Below, piece after piece: positions 24,327 to 31,799 of a DNA stretch of 33,271 nucleotides. The position numbers and the translations under genes were made by a program. The notes under the pieces are model-generated. The model had not been told where the DNA came from. It saw only the letters and a program-made list of their open reading frames with translations, and made no database searches. This DNA is from a virus, in the IMG/VR virus record IMGVR_UViG_3300047510_001802, positions 1-33,271 of that record. One strand, given 5' to 3'. How positions within the stretch are numbered: position 1 is the first letter of the stretch; each line of letters opens with the position of its first letter.

Positions 24327-25273
24327 TATTAGGTGCAGGCGGTTTTATAGGAAGCCATCTAGTAAAAAGACTCAAGGAAGATGGCTTTTGGGTCAGAGGC
24401 GTAGATTTAAAGCTTCCAGAATACTGGGACACATACGCAGATGATTTTGTAATAGGTGATCTAAGAAACCCTATTGTTGTAAATAAAGTTATAGACATAC
24501 GTTTTGATGAAGTCTACCAGCTTGCCGCAGATATGGGTGGCGCTGGATATATAAATACTGGAGATAATGATGCAGAAGTAATGGGAAACTCAATTCTTAT
24601 TAATGTTAATGTGTTAAAAAGATCTCATGACATAGGGATAAAAAGTGTTTTTTATTCTTCTACTGCATGTGTTTATCCAGAATATAATCAGATGGATCCA
24701 GATTCAATAAATTGCCGTGAAGATTCTGTTTATCCAGCTGCACCAGATACAGAGTATGGATGGGAAAAGCTTTTTAGCGAAAGGCTATATCTAGCATACA
24801 ACAAAAACTATGGTATGAAAAACAAAATTGCAAGATACCACAACGTCTTTGGTCCGTACGGAACATATGATGGTGGAAAAGAAAAAGCTCCAGCTGCTAT
24901 ATGCAGAAAAGTAGCAAAAGCTGATTCTAATATTGAAATATGGGGAAGCGGAAAGCAACATAGGTCATTTTTATTTATCGATGAATGTATTAAGGCAACA
25001 GTTGACTTCTATAGGCAGGAAGGCTTTAATGAGCCTATAAACATAGGTTCTGAAAGATCAGTATCTATAGATGAGCTTGTAGATATAGTTTCTTCTATAG
25101 CAGGAAAAAATTTAGTTAAAAAGTATATTGACGGTCCAATTGGAGTTCATGCAAGAAAGTCAGAGAATTCCCTAATCAGAAAAGTTTTAGGTTACGCACC
25201 AAAAGAAAATTTAGAGCATGGGTTGTCGGTTACCTATGCTTGGATATCAGAAAGGATCAGCAATGAAAAATAA
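24305..25273 (+). CDS. GDP-mannose 3,5-epimerase-like NAD-dependent sugar epimerase
   Basis: 322 residues, extended SDR fold. GAGGFIG (10-16) binds NAD, and Y151-x3-K155 (YGWEKL) is the catalytic pair. C122 in SSTACVYPE matches the extra catalytic Cys of plant GDP-mannose 3,5-epimerase. ADMGGAGYIN, RYHNVFGPYGTYDGGKEKAP, FLFIDECIKA and INIGSERSVSIDELV follow that enzyme closely, as does the C-terminal GPIGVHARKSEN. The plant enzyme converts GDP-D-mannose to GDP-L-galactose or GDP-L-gulose; the same reaction is the best guess here. It overlaps the previous gene by 22 nt and the next by 11 nt. A related GDP-sugar epimerase or dehydratase cannot be excluded. Confidence 0.8.
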   Translation: MEQRTALVLGAGGFIGSHLVKRLKEDGFWVRGVDLKLPEYWDTYADDFVIGDLRNPIVVNKVIDIRFDEVYQLAADMGGAGYINTGDNDAEVMGNSILINVNVLKRSHDIGIKSVFYSSTACVYPEYNQMDPDSINCREDSVYPAAPDTEYGWEKLFSERLYLAYNKNYGMKNKIARYHNVFGPYGTYDGGKEKAPAAICRKVAKADSNIEIWGSGKQHRSFLFIDECIKATVDFYRQEGFNEPINIGSERSVSIDELVDIVSSIAGKNLVKKYIDGPIGVHARKSENSLIRKVLGYAPKENLEHGLSVTYAWISERISNEK

Positions 25274-26297
25274 AATATTTTTTCAAATGTGGAATCCAAC
25301 TGGAATGATTAACCAAGTAATGAGCCTGGAGATAGCCGCAGGAATCTCTCATGAAACAAAGAGTAATGTTATAGTTCATTATGTTTCTACAGAGGGAGAA
25401 CACTTTAAAAAAGTTCCGATATATACGCCAAGCATATACCATAATCAAAATAGAATAAACTTTACTGACAAAACAAGGTTCCCACACTTAAAAGATATAT
25501 TAGAGTGGGATGCAGATCTAACTCTAATAGATGAGTTAATATCTTCTTTTCCTCAGCAAGACGTAGAAATTACTGGAACATGTAATGACTACTACTATGC
25601 TAATCCAAATAATTCAATAACAGAGGACGAGCTCATGTTTGCTGAAGGAAGACAAAGATTAGTTATAGATAGAAACGTGCATCTTAAACAAACCCTAGGC
25701 TGGTACTCAAGATTTTTCTATAAAAGAAGCAGCGACCTAGACAGATCCCTTGCGTCGGTAAAATTTAAAGACCAGTACGTACAATTTGCAAATATGGTTT
25801 CAAAATCTCTAGGAGATTTTCAAGGAGCTCACATTAGGCTTTCAGATCATGCAACCAGAATGTTTAGTACATCTCAAGAGATGTTTGAGGCTGGACTTGA
25901 AAAGATGGAAAGAAATAATCTTCCTATAGTTATATCTACCTGTGAACCAATGAATAAGATGATTATAGACAATAAGCATAGGTTTATTCTTTTAGACGAT
26001 TACATAGTTCAAAATTTTGAAAAAGAGTTTAAACAACTAGACTTCCAAGACGAGGTTGTATTTGGCCTTATATGTAATCTAGTTATGCATGATGCAAAAT
26101 ATTTTATAGGAACTTCTGGAAGCACATATACTGCGTATATTCATAGAAAAAGAAATCAATCTGGAATAGAAACATGGGATCTTTTTGATAATCCAGACCA
26201 TTCTAGTGCTGGACCATACAGCTTTAATACGCCAAAGCTTGAAGGATATCAAAAGAATTTTTGGAGAGAGTGGGAGGAGTCAAAATTAGTTTTTTAA
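25263..26297 (+). CDS. Fucosyltransferase-like GT-B glycosyltransferase
   Basis: 344 residues from ATG 25263 (AAAGGA upstream). The N-terminal MWNPTGMINQVMSLEIAAG is in the place of the 'G-x-G-N-Q...A' loop of fucosyltransferases. GAHIRLSDH (H190, R192) matches the 'H-x-R' GDP-binding motif of alpha-1,2/1,6 and O-fucosyltransferases. IVISTCEP and DAKYFIGTSGSTYTAYIHRK (about 277-296) fit their 'F-(I/V)-G-(T/S)-x-S-x-(F/Y)' end motif. These enzymes use GDP-L-fucose. Beside a GDP-mannose 3,5-epimerase-like gene, a GDP-L-galactose or similar donor is a reasonable inference. Overlaps the upstream gene by 11 nt. Acceptor unknown: virion protein or glycan. Confidence 0.6.
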   Translation: MKNKIFFQMWNPTGMINQVMSLEIAAGISHETKSNVIVHYVSTEGEHFKKVPIYTPSIYHNQNRINFTDKTRFPHLKDILEWDADLTLIDELISSFPQQDVEITGTCNDYYYANPNNSITEDELMFAEGRQRLVIDRNVHLKQTLGWYSRFFYKRSSDLDRSLASVKFKDQYVQFANMVSKSLGDFQGAHIRLSDHATRMFSTSQEMFEAGLEKMERNNLPIVISTCEPMNKMIIDNKHRFILLDDYIVQNFEKEFKQLDFQDEVVFGLICNLVMHDAKYFIGTSGSTYTAYIHRKRNQSGIETWDLFDNPDHSSAGPYSFNTPKLEGYQKNFWREWEESKLVF

Positions 26298-26368
26298 GAA
26301 GATTCCTGTATAAATATAAAATGTGGAAAAAATATAGGAAGATTAAAAAAAGTAATTTAACCTACTGA
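26285..26368 (+). CDS. Micropeptide A, coupled to SGNH gene (start uncertain)
   Basis: An open frame ends in TGA at 26366-26368, whose A is the A of the next gene's ATG (TGATG). Read from ATT 26285, which has GGAGGAG (26273-26279) 5 nt upstream, it gives about 27 residues, basic and aromatic, with FLYKYKMWKKYRKIKK and ending SNLTY. It aligns with micropeptide B (28245-28331) over about 21 residues, including YK-x-(K/R), KxYR, KK and the final TY. An in-frame ATG (26321) would leave only 15 residues. ATT is a rare start, so the start is open. The following gene has no visible ribosome site of its own. Confidence 0.45.
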   Translation: MSFLRRFLYKYKMWKKYRKIKKSNLTY

Positions 26369-27315
26369 TGTTATTTGATACTTATTACAGCAAAGTAATT
26401 CCAAATTTTAATAGGGAACTAGAAAACCCAAATAAGAATTACTCAGAGGTCTTAGACATTATAGCTCCACACTCTGAGGTGCCACGCTCAGAGTACAACT
26501 ATGTTATGAATTCAGATGGTCTAAGGTCTATAAAGTTTGATCCTATGCCAGAGGTGATAGCGCTTGGATGCTCAATAACTTTAGGTCAGGGCCTTCCTGT
26601 AGACTTAAGGTGGTCAGACTTGCTATCAAAAAGAATAGATAAGCCAATAGGTAATATATCTTATAGCGGAGCAGCAATAAACAAAGACATTTCTAGCTTT
26701 TTTGGTTTAGTAAATCAATATGGCAAATACCCAAAGATACTGCTCTGCAACTTTGCAAATTTTGAGCGTTTCTATTTTATTGATGAGGGAGGTCAATATT
26801 TAAGAGATTGGTATATAAACTATAGTCCAAAAGTTACAAAAGCAAAAGTTCCATGGAACTATCAAGAAATACTTCCATATGAATGGGTATACTATCAAAA
26901 TCTAGATCACATAAAAATGCTAGAAGTATTTTGCGATTCAGTAGGAATAAAGCTATTGTGGACTTGTTGGTCAAACGCCCTGACAGTAGAAATGGAAAGT
27001 TTTTTAACTTGTAACTTTAAACACTATGTTCCAAATATGGTTAGAAAAGTTTTCCCAGAAAACTTTGAGTTCAACGTTGTGGCCAATACCGTAGATGACT
27101 TAGAGAAAAGCTACAAGATGAAAAATTGGGATATTGTTAGATGTCACAAAGAATATAAAGATATGTACCCAGAAATATTTGAATATGCATATGACAAGAA
27201 TAAGATAGCGGGACCATGGGGAAGTGGATCCCATTGGCCACACCCAGGCCTACACAAGCAGTTACACTTTGCAGACTTTTTTTATGAAGAGCTAAAAGAC
27301 AGAAGTTGGATATAA
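26368..27315 (+). CDS. SGNH hydrolase-like protein 1
   Basis: 315 residues. VIALGCSITLGQGL (Ser69) is the block I nucleophile region of SGNH esterases and acyltransferases, with Cys68 where GDSL enzymes have Asp. Block II Gly is in NISYSGAA, block III Asn probably in CNFANFER. Block V is SHWPHPG, with His292 in the catalytic position but His289 where DxxH enzymes have Asp. LDHIKMLEVFCDSVGIKLLW is shared with the next protein (paralogues). Likely removes or adds acyl groups on a sugar; specificity unknown. The start overlaps the micropeptide stop (TGATG) and has no ribosome site of its own. Confidence 0.65.
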   Translation: MLFDTYYSKVIPNFNRELENPNKNYSEVLDIIAPHSEVPRSEYNYVMNSDGLRSIKFDPMPEVIALGCSITLGQGLPVDLRWSDLLSKRIDKPIGNISYSGAAINKDISSFFGLVNQYGKYPKILLCNFANFERFYFIDEGGQYLRDWYINYSPKVTKAKVPWNYQEILPYEWVYYQNLDHIKMLEVFCDSVGIKLLWTCWSNALTVEMESFLTCNFKHYVPNMVRKVFPENFEFNVVANTVDDLEKSYKMKNWDIVRCHKEYKDMYPEIFEYAYDKNKIAGPWGSGSHWPHPGLHKQLHFADFFYEELKDRSWI

Positions 27316-27316
27316 T
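27311..27316 (+). promoter_or_regulatory. -10 box for apparent leaderless transcript (SGNH 2)
   Basis: TATAAT ends exactly 6 nt before ATG 27323 and no ribosome site is present between them. It overlaps the end of the preceding gene. The same TATAAT-N6-ATGAAG layout occurs at 29743 and a TAAAAT version at 31455. Confidence 0.55.
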
Positions 27317-27322
27317 ATTGGT

Positions 27323-28252
27323 ATGAAGTTTTTATATAGTTACGAGACCTGGGGTAAGATACTAAGATATGTTGATCCTAACAGACTAGATAACTTTACT
27401 TTCGATTATGAGTCTTACCATTTTTATTCAGACGGCAGGCTTAAGAAAACTGAAGATGGCTACCACATTGGTCCAAATGGATATTATGACCCCTCAATAA
27501 AAAAAGAGGATAGGGTAAGCTATAGATTTAACAATTTATTTTTTAGATCTAGGCACTTTGAAAAACTAAACGAAAAAGAAGTAAATATACTATACTCTGG
27601 TTGCTCATGGACATATGGAAGCGGCATGTATGAAGACTTTATGTGGACAAAGTTTTTGACAGAGAAGATAAAGGGTAATGGAAAAGTGGTAAAAGATTTC
27701 AACGTTGCACTTCCTGGAAGCTCAGTTTTTTTAGCTATAAAAAATGTAATGTCGTTTATTAGACAGTATGGAAAACCTACCTATATTTTTATTAATATGC
27801 CACCAATAGCTAGAGACATGAAGTATGATAAGAAAAACAATTTCTTCTATTCGGTAGTTATGGGTAGCGGGTACTTTGAGAGCAATCATCCAAAAATATA
27901 CCTAGAGTATATAAAGTCACATAATCATGAAGATAGTATATTAAAAGCAGTAGACCAAATAAAGATGCTAGAAGATTACTGTAGTGAAGCTGGGATTAAA
28001 TTAATATGGACATTCTGGCATCAACATGACTCTGGGGTTTATGAAAGCATAAAGTTTGATAATATTTTTTTACCAGACTTCAATTTTAGACCCTACGTTT
28101 TAGATGAGGATAATAATAAAGAATACTATGATAATTCAAATGGACTACCGCTTTGGGAGTTAGCGCAGGATAGATGTCACCCAGGCTCAGCATGGAATAT
28201 AAAGTGTGCAGATGATTTTTATAGCGAGATCGTTAGGAGAGGTTATGAATAA
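27323..28252 (+). CDS. SGNH hydrolase-like protein 2
   Basis: 309 residues. NILYSGCSWTYGSGM holds the nucleophile Ser95, again preceded by Cys rather than Asp. FNVALPGSSVF (block II Gly) and TYIFINMPPIAR (block III Asn) follow. QDRCHPGSAW near the end is a regular DxxH pair (D283, H286), unlike the first SGNH protein. VDQIKMLEDYCSEAGIKLIW is the paralogous segment shared with it. Acyl hydrolase or transferase on a glycan is the likely role. Its last codons overlap micropeptide B. The start is apparently leaderless (TATAAT at 27311). Confidence 0.7.
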   Translation: MKFLYSYETWGKILRYVDPNRLDNFTFDYESYHFYSDGRLKKTEDGYHIGPNGYYDPSIKKEDRVSYRFNNLFFRSRHFEKLNEKEVNILYSGCSWTYGSGMYEDFMWTKFLTEKIKGNGKVVKDFNVALPGSSVFLAIKNVMSFIRQYGKPTYIFINMPPIARDMKYDKKNNFFYSVVMGSGYFESNHPKIYLEYIKSHNHEDSILKAVDQIKMLEDYCSEAGIKLIWTFWHQHDSGVYESIKFDNIFLPDFNFRPYVLDEDNNKEYYDNSNGLPLWELAQDRCHPGSAWNIKCADDFYSEIVRRGYE

Positions 28253-28331
28253 GATAAAGTCTATTTTTTATAAAATAAGATATTATAAAATATACAGAGA
28301 ATTAAAAAAGAAGAGCGATTACACATACTGA
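28245..28331 (+). CDS. Micropeptide B (28 residues), coupled to carbamoyltransferase
   Basis: ATG 28245 has AGGAG (28235-28239) 5 nt upstream and overlaps the end of the SGNH gene by 8 nt. The 28 residues are basic and aromatic (NKIKSIFYKIRYYKIYREL, then KKKSDYTY), with no membrane segment. The TGA stop overlaps the carbamoyltransferase ATG by one base (TGATG), and that gene has no ribosome site of its own. It is related in sequence and layout to micropeptide A. In bacteria, short proteins such as DUF5989 are recalled near NodU-type carbamoyltransferases, but those have a membrane segment, so the link is only suggestive. Confidence 0.65.
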   Translation: MNKIKSIFYKIRYYKIYRELKKKSDYTY

Positions 28332-29758
28332 TGATAGTACTTGGTATAAATGAAACATCTCATGATGCAGCAGCATGTCTTATAAAAGATGGAGACATAC
28401 TTTTTGCTGGCCATGCAGAAAGGTACAGCAAGGTAAAGAATGACTGGTATGTAAATGATGATCTTATAAATGACTTAATGTCGTATGGAAAACCAGACGC
28501 TATTGCATATTATGAAAAACCATTTTTTAAAAAGTTAAGGCTTAGTCTAAGAGGCGGACTTGGAGACTGGAAGCCAAAGTTTGATATATCAGATATTCCA
28601 AGACGTAACTTTAATCATCATTACTCTCACGCATGTGCTGGATACTTTACAAGCAAATTTAATGATGCCGTAATAGTTGTTTTAGATGCTATAGGAGAAT
28701 GGAATACTTCAACTATATGGGTAGGCAAAGGTACAGAGATTACTCAGAAGTATAAGAAAAACTACCCAGTCAGCTTTGGCCTGTTTTACTCAGCTTTCAC
28801 AAAGTTAATAGGTCTTATGCCAAACCAAGAAGAATACATAATGATGGGCATGGCTGGTTATGGTGACCCAAATAAATATCTATATAAAGTTTCTCAATAC
28901 TTTCCAGATATAAACACTCAAAAATATAATTTTCATAAAGGTATATTTGATTGGGATGAACCAATTACTGAGAAAAATAAATTTGATATTGCAGCATCAG
29001 TTCAAAAAGTTTATGAATTAAGACTTAACGAATTTATGCACTTTGCCTATAAAATTACTGGTAAAGAAAATCTAGTATTTATGGGTGGGTGTGCTCTTAA
29101 TTCTTCTGCCAACACGATGTTATGGAACATATTTAAAAACGTATGGATAATGCCGAACCCAGGAGATGCTGGTAGCTCTTTGGGAGCAGCAGCAGCTTTT
29201 TATGGCAAGCATTTAAATTGGAATGGTCCATATTTAGGACACGATTTAGGCGGAGAGTATCCAGTAGAAAAGATTGTAGAAAAAATATTAAATGACAAAA
29301 TAGCTGCAGTCGCAACTGGTAAGGCGGAGTTTGGCCCAAGAGCGCTAGGAAACAGAAGCATACTCGCTGACCCAAGAGATCCAGATATAAAAGATAAGGT
29401 TAATCTTATAAAGCAGAGAGAGTTGTTCAGACCATTTGCTCCAGTAGTTTTAGAAGAACATGCCTCATCATGGTTTGATATGGACTTTAAATCTCCATAC
29501 ATGCAATATACCGTCAAATGCTTAAGGCCAGATATTATCCCATCAGTAGTTCATGTGGACGGAACTTCTAGGGTACAAACAGTCAGTAAGTCTGAAAATC
29601 CAGGACTATGGGAAGTGGTGAATAAATTTTATGAAAAGACTGGAGTTCCAGTGCTCTTAAATACTAGCCTTAATATAAAGGGACAGCCGTTGCTTAATGA
29701 CCTCAATGATGCTCAAGAATGGTCAAATCTTTATGGTACTGGTATAATTGGTGTATGA
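28331..29758 (+). CDS. NodU/TobZ-type O-carbamoyltransferase
   Basis: 475 residues. The Kae1-like N-terminal domain has ETSHDAAACLIKDG (H11) and FNHHYSHAC (H96 and H100, metal ligands), then VVLDAIGEWN and MGGCALNSSAN, NPGDAGSSLGAAAA. The C-terminal domain has EFGPRALGNRSILADPR, ELFRPFAPVVL and LLNTSLNIKGQPLL. The expected reaction transfers a carbamoyl group from carbamoyl phosphate via carbamoyl-adenylate to a hydroxyl of a sugar or nodulation-like glycan. It ends normally for the family. Translation is coupled to micropeptide B. Its neighbours suggest carbamoylation of a sugar made or attached by this cassette. Confidence 0.9.
   Translation: MIVLGINETSHDAAACLIKDGDILFAGHAERYSKVKNDWYVNDDLINDLMSYGKPDAIAYYEKPFFKKLRLSLRGGLGDWKPKFDISDIPRRNFNHHYSHACAGYFTSKFNDAVIVVLDAIGEWNTSTIWVGKGTEITQKYKKNYPVSFGLFYSAFTKLIGLMPNQEEYIMMGMAGYGDPNKYLYKVSQYFPDINTQKYNFHKGIFDWDEPITEKNKFDIAASVQKVYELRLNEFMHFAYKITGKENLVFMGGCALNSSANTMLWNIFKNVWIMPNPGDAGSSLGAAAAFYGKHLNWNGPYLGHDLGGEYPVEKIVEKILNDKIAAVATGKAEFGPRALGNRSILADPRDPDIKDKVNLIKQRELFRPFAPVVLEEHASSWFDMDFKSPYMQYTVKCLRPDIIPSVVHVDGTSRVQTVSKSENPGLWEVVNKFYEKTGVPVLLNTSLNIKGQPLLNDLNDAQEWSNLYGTGIIGV
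29743..29748 (+). promoter_or_regulatory. -10 box for apparent leaderless transcript (LamG gene)
   Basis: TGGTATAAT (TATAAT 29743-29748), an extended -10, ends 6 nt before ATG 29755 and lies in the end of the carbamoyltransferase gene. No ribosome site intervenes. Same geometry as 27311 and 31455. Confidence 0.5.
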
Positions 29759-31407
29759 AGATATTAGATGCTGTTTTTAATCAGCAAGACCAGTCATTCT
29801 CAAATCCATGCGGATTCGCTGCACGAGCTATGAAGGAAGGTCTTGGAACCTTAAAGTACACAACCCCACTATCATCTACCTCATATAGCTCTATAAGGGT
29901 TACCCCGCAGGCATCAGTGTCACTACATGATTTAAATATAGGTAAATATAGCTATGAAAAAGAAGACTTTTTCTTTTCTTTCCAGGCCTATTTTGGAAAC
30001 ACTTTTTCTACCCAACAAAATTTTCTTTATGACGTAAGTCAAAATATAGGTTTTTCTGTAAAAGACGGAAATGTAATTTTTACTATTACAGATAGTCTAG
30101 ATGTTTCGCACAAGATATATTACAAGCTTCCTTCTATATCTGAGTCTTATTCGATAATAGGAGCCTACTCAAACAATCAATCCTCTTTATATATAAATGG
30201 TGAGTTAAAGGCTTCAAAATATCTAGGAGATTTGTTTAAGTTTAAGTCTCAGATTGATCTTCAGCTAGACTCAGAAGTAAGCTCAGATTTTATAATATTG
30301 GACAAAATAGAGGTTTATAAATCAAAGGTTAATTCTGTATATCTAAGAGATATAGCAGAGTACAAGGTTTTGGCTAATAATATAAATAGAAACATTGTCA
30401 TGGATAACCCAGTTTATTTTGAGGCGGCTAGAGACTCAAAGCCAATATCTCATGCCATGATCTATGGAGTAAATAAAGATGTTTCCACAGCAGAGCTATC
30501 TAATGTTTATATAACAGACTCTAGAGAAGTAAAGTTGATTGAAGGTCAGGCTTCTGGGTATTTAAAAGATTACTACTTCTTCCCTCCAGTTGCTGACTCA
30601 GACCATAATCAAATTGAGTGGTTATTTAACAACTCTGGCATAGCCTTTGAGTACAGCTTTGACGATATTACATATTATCCAGCAACAAATAATTCTAATA
30701 TACCTGGATTTTCGGGTGGCTATTTTTATTATAAGGTCACGCTAACATCTTCAGATACATCAATTAATGATCCAGTATTTTCTGGGATATCTTTTATTTG
30801 CTATGAATCTAAAACAATAGGCTCAGATAATTCAATAGGACAAATAACAACAGACTATAATTTTTTGGTTGGGAAAAGAAACTCATCCGTACTCTACTAT
30901 GCCTCTAATAAAGGCATAGTGCCGCTTTCTGGAGGCTTTAGATATAACTCTGGAGATGTAAGGTCAGTAGAGTTTATGTACCGTCCTACGGGCCTAGGAC
31001 AGACTTCTTTGGTTGACTGCGGAGATTCTAGAGTTTCTTGGAGTGCGGCTGGAAATGTAACAAAAAGTAATATTTCCTCATTCTACGTAAATGGTACAAA
31101 TCAGACATCTACTTCTATATCAGACATATTCGACATAGGTATCTGGTATCACGTACTAATAACATTTTCTTCAAACAAGCAAGCAGATCTATTCTTTAAT
31201 CAGACACAGACTGGGACCATGCTTGGAAGCAACAGTAACTATTCTAATATTGCTATTTATGACTATGATGCTTCAGGATTAGCATCTAAGCATTTTAATA
31301 ACATAATTAATAACACATATATTGCATCTTCTTCAGATTCCATAACCATAGGTTCAGATTCCTATAACGGCTTTAATGTTGACGTATTAGTGCACTCAAC
31401 ACAATAA
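29755..31407 (+). CDS. Double LamG-like jelly-roll virion protein
   Basis: 550 residues from ATG 29755, which overlaps the previous stop (ATGA); an earlier in-frame ATG lies inside the carbamoyltransferase. The first beta domain (about 55-215) includes FFFSFQAYFGNTFS, SIIGAYSNNQSSLYINGELK. The second (about 400-550) includes VEFMYRPTGLGQTSLVDCG, GIWYHVLITFSSNKQADLFF and ITIGSDSYNGFNVDVLV, which is LamG-like. The middle (DYYFFPPVADSDHNQIEWLF, YSFDDITYYPAT) is another beta module. Probably a tail-tip or capsid-surface glycan-binding protein, last gene before the hairpin and the head module. Association with the modification cassette is by position only. Confidence 0.6.
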   Translation: MKILDAVFNQQDQSFSNPCGFAARAMKEGLGTLKYTTPLSSTSYSSIRVTPQASVSLHDLNIGKYSYEKEDFFFSFQAYFGNTFSTQQNFLYDVSQNIGFSVKDGNVIFTITDSLDVSHKIYYKLPSISESYSIIGAYSNNQSSLYINGELKASKYLGDLFKFKSQIDLQLDSEVSSDFIILDKIEVYKSKVNSVYLRDIAEYKVLANNINRNIVMDNPVYFEAARDSKPISHAMIYGVNKDVSTAELSNVYITDSREVKLIEGQASGYLKDYYFFPPVADSDHNQIEWLFNNSGIAFEYSFDDITYYPATNNSNIPGFSGGYFYYKVTLTSSDTSINDPVFSGISFICYESKTIGSDNSIGQITTDYNFLVGKRNSSVLYYASNKGIVPLSGGFRYNSGDVRSVEFMYRPTGLGQTSLVDCGDSRVSWSAAGNVTKSNISSFYVNGTNQTSTSISDIFDIGIWYHVLITFSSNKQADLFFNQTQTGTMLGSNSNYSNIAIYDYDASGLASKHFNNIINNTYIASSSDSITIGSDSYNGFNVDVLVHSTQ

Positions 31408-31431
31408 TTTGTCCACGCTGGCGGACAAATT
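31406..31431. terminator. 9-bp-stem hairpin, possible terminator
   Basis: AATTTGTCC (31406-31414) and GGACAAATT (31423-31431) form a perfect 9-bp inverted repeat around an 8-nt loop. It begins at the stop of the LamG gene and precedes a promoter. A T-run after the stem is lacking (TTCCGCC follows), so it may be a weak terminator or an RNA-stabilising hairpin. Confidence 0.55.
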
Positions 31432-31451
31432 CCGCCTGATACTACAGAAAA

Positions 31452-31460
31452 TGGTAAAAT
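31452..31460 (+). promoter_or_regulatory. Extended -10 for apparent leaderless transcript of the head module
   Basis: TGGTAAAAT (TAAAAT 31455-31460) ends exactly 6 nt before ATG 31467, with no ribosome site between. It is the only leaderless-type box of the three that lies in a true intergenic gap. Confidence 0.6.
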
Positions 31461-31466
31461 GTAACT

Positions 31467-31799
31467 ATGAACAATAAAAGAGTTAAAGAAGTCCAAGAGA
31501 CTAAATACGGCGTCTATGTCTGGGAAATGCCAGATGGCAAGTGGGTTGGAGATGACGAAGGTCACTACATGCTTGTGCCAGCAACTCAGGGTGATAAGGA
31601 CAGCATAAAGGCTATAACCGATGCTGCTAAGTCATATGGGATAGAGGAAGGCGGACCAGTATTTTTAGCTGGAAGAAGAAAGGTTACTGATGAGGAGTAT
31701 TCTCTTCAGGAAACAAGATTAAAGTTAGGACTTACACCAGACCCATATGATATTGGAGAAGGTTTAGATTTGCAAAGGAAGTTAATCCATGGCCGCTGA
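31467..31799 (+). CDS. Hypothetical protein upstream of portal
   Basis: 110 residues, not recognised. TKYGVYVWEMPDGKWVGDDE opens and HYMLVPATQGDKDSIKAITD, then YGIEEGGPVFLAGRRKVTDE follow; the end (LGLTPDPYDIGEGLDLQRKL) is charged. It looks soluble, with no membrane segment. Conserved position directly before a portal (11-nt overlap with it) suggests a head or packaging-linked role, though small proteins here vary. Apparently leaderless start. Confidence 0.6.
   Translation: MNNKRVKEVQETKYGVYVWEMPDGKWVGDDEGHYMLVPATQGDKDSIKAITDAAKSYGIEEGGPVFLAGRRKVTDEEYSLQETRLKLGLTPDPYDIGEGLDLQRKLIHGR

Noticed and set aside
26289-26298. Programmed -1 frameshift at the T6 run that would fuse the glycosyltransferase to micropeptide A
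   Set aside because: The frame is -1, but the P-site codon GTT would re-pair with AGT, so the tandem slip rule is not met. A separate start coupled by an upstream GGAGGAG is simpler, though not proven.
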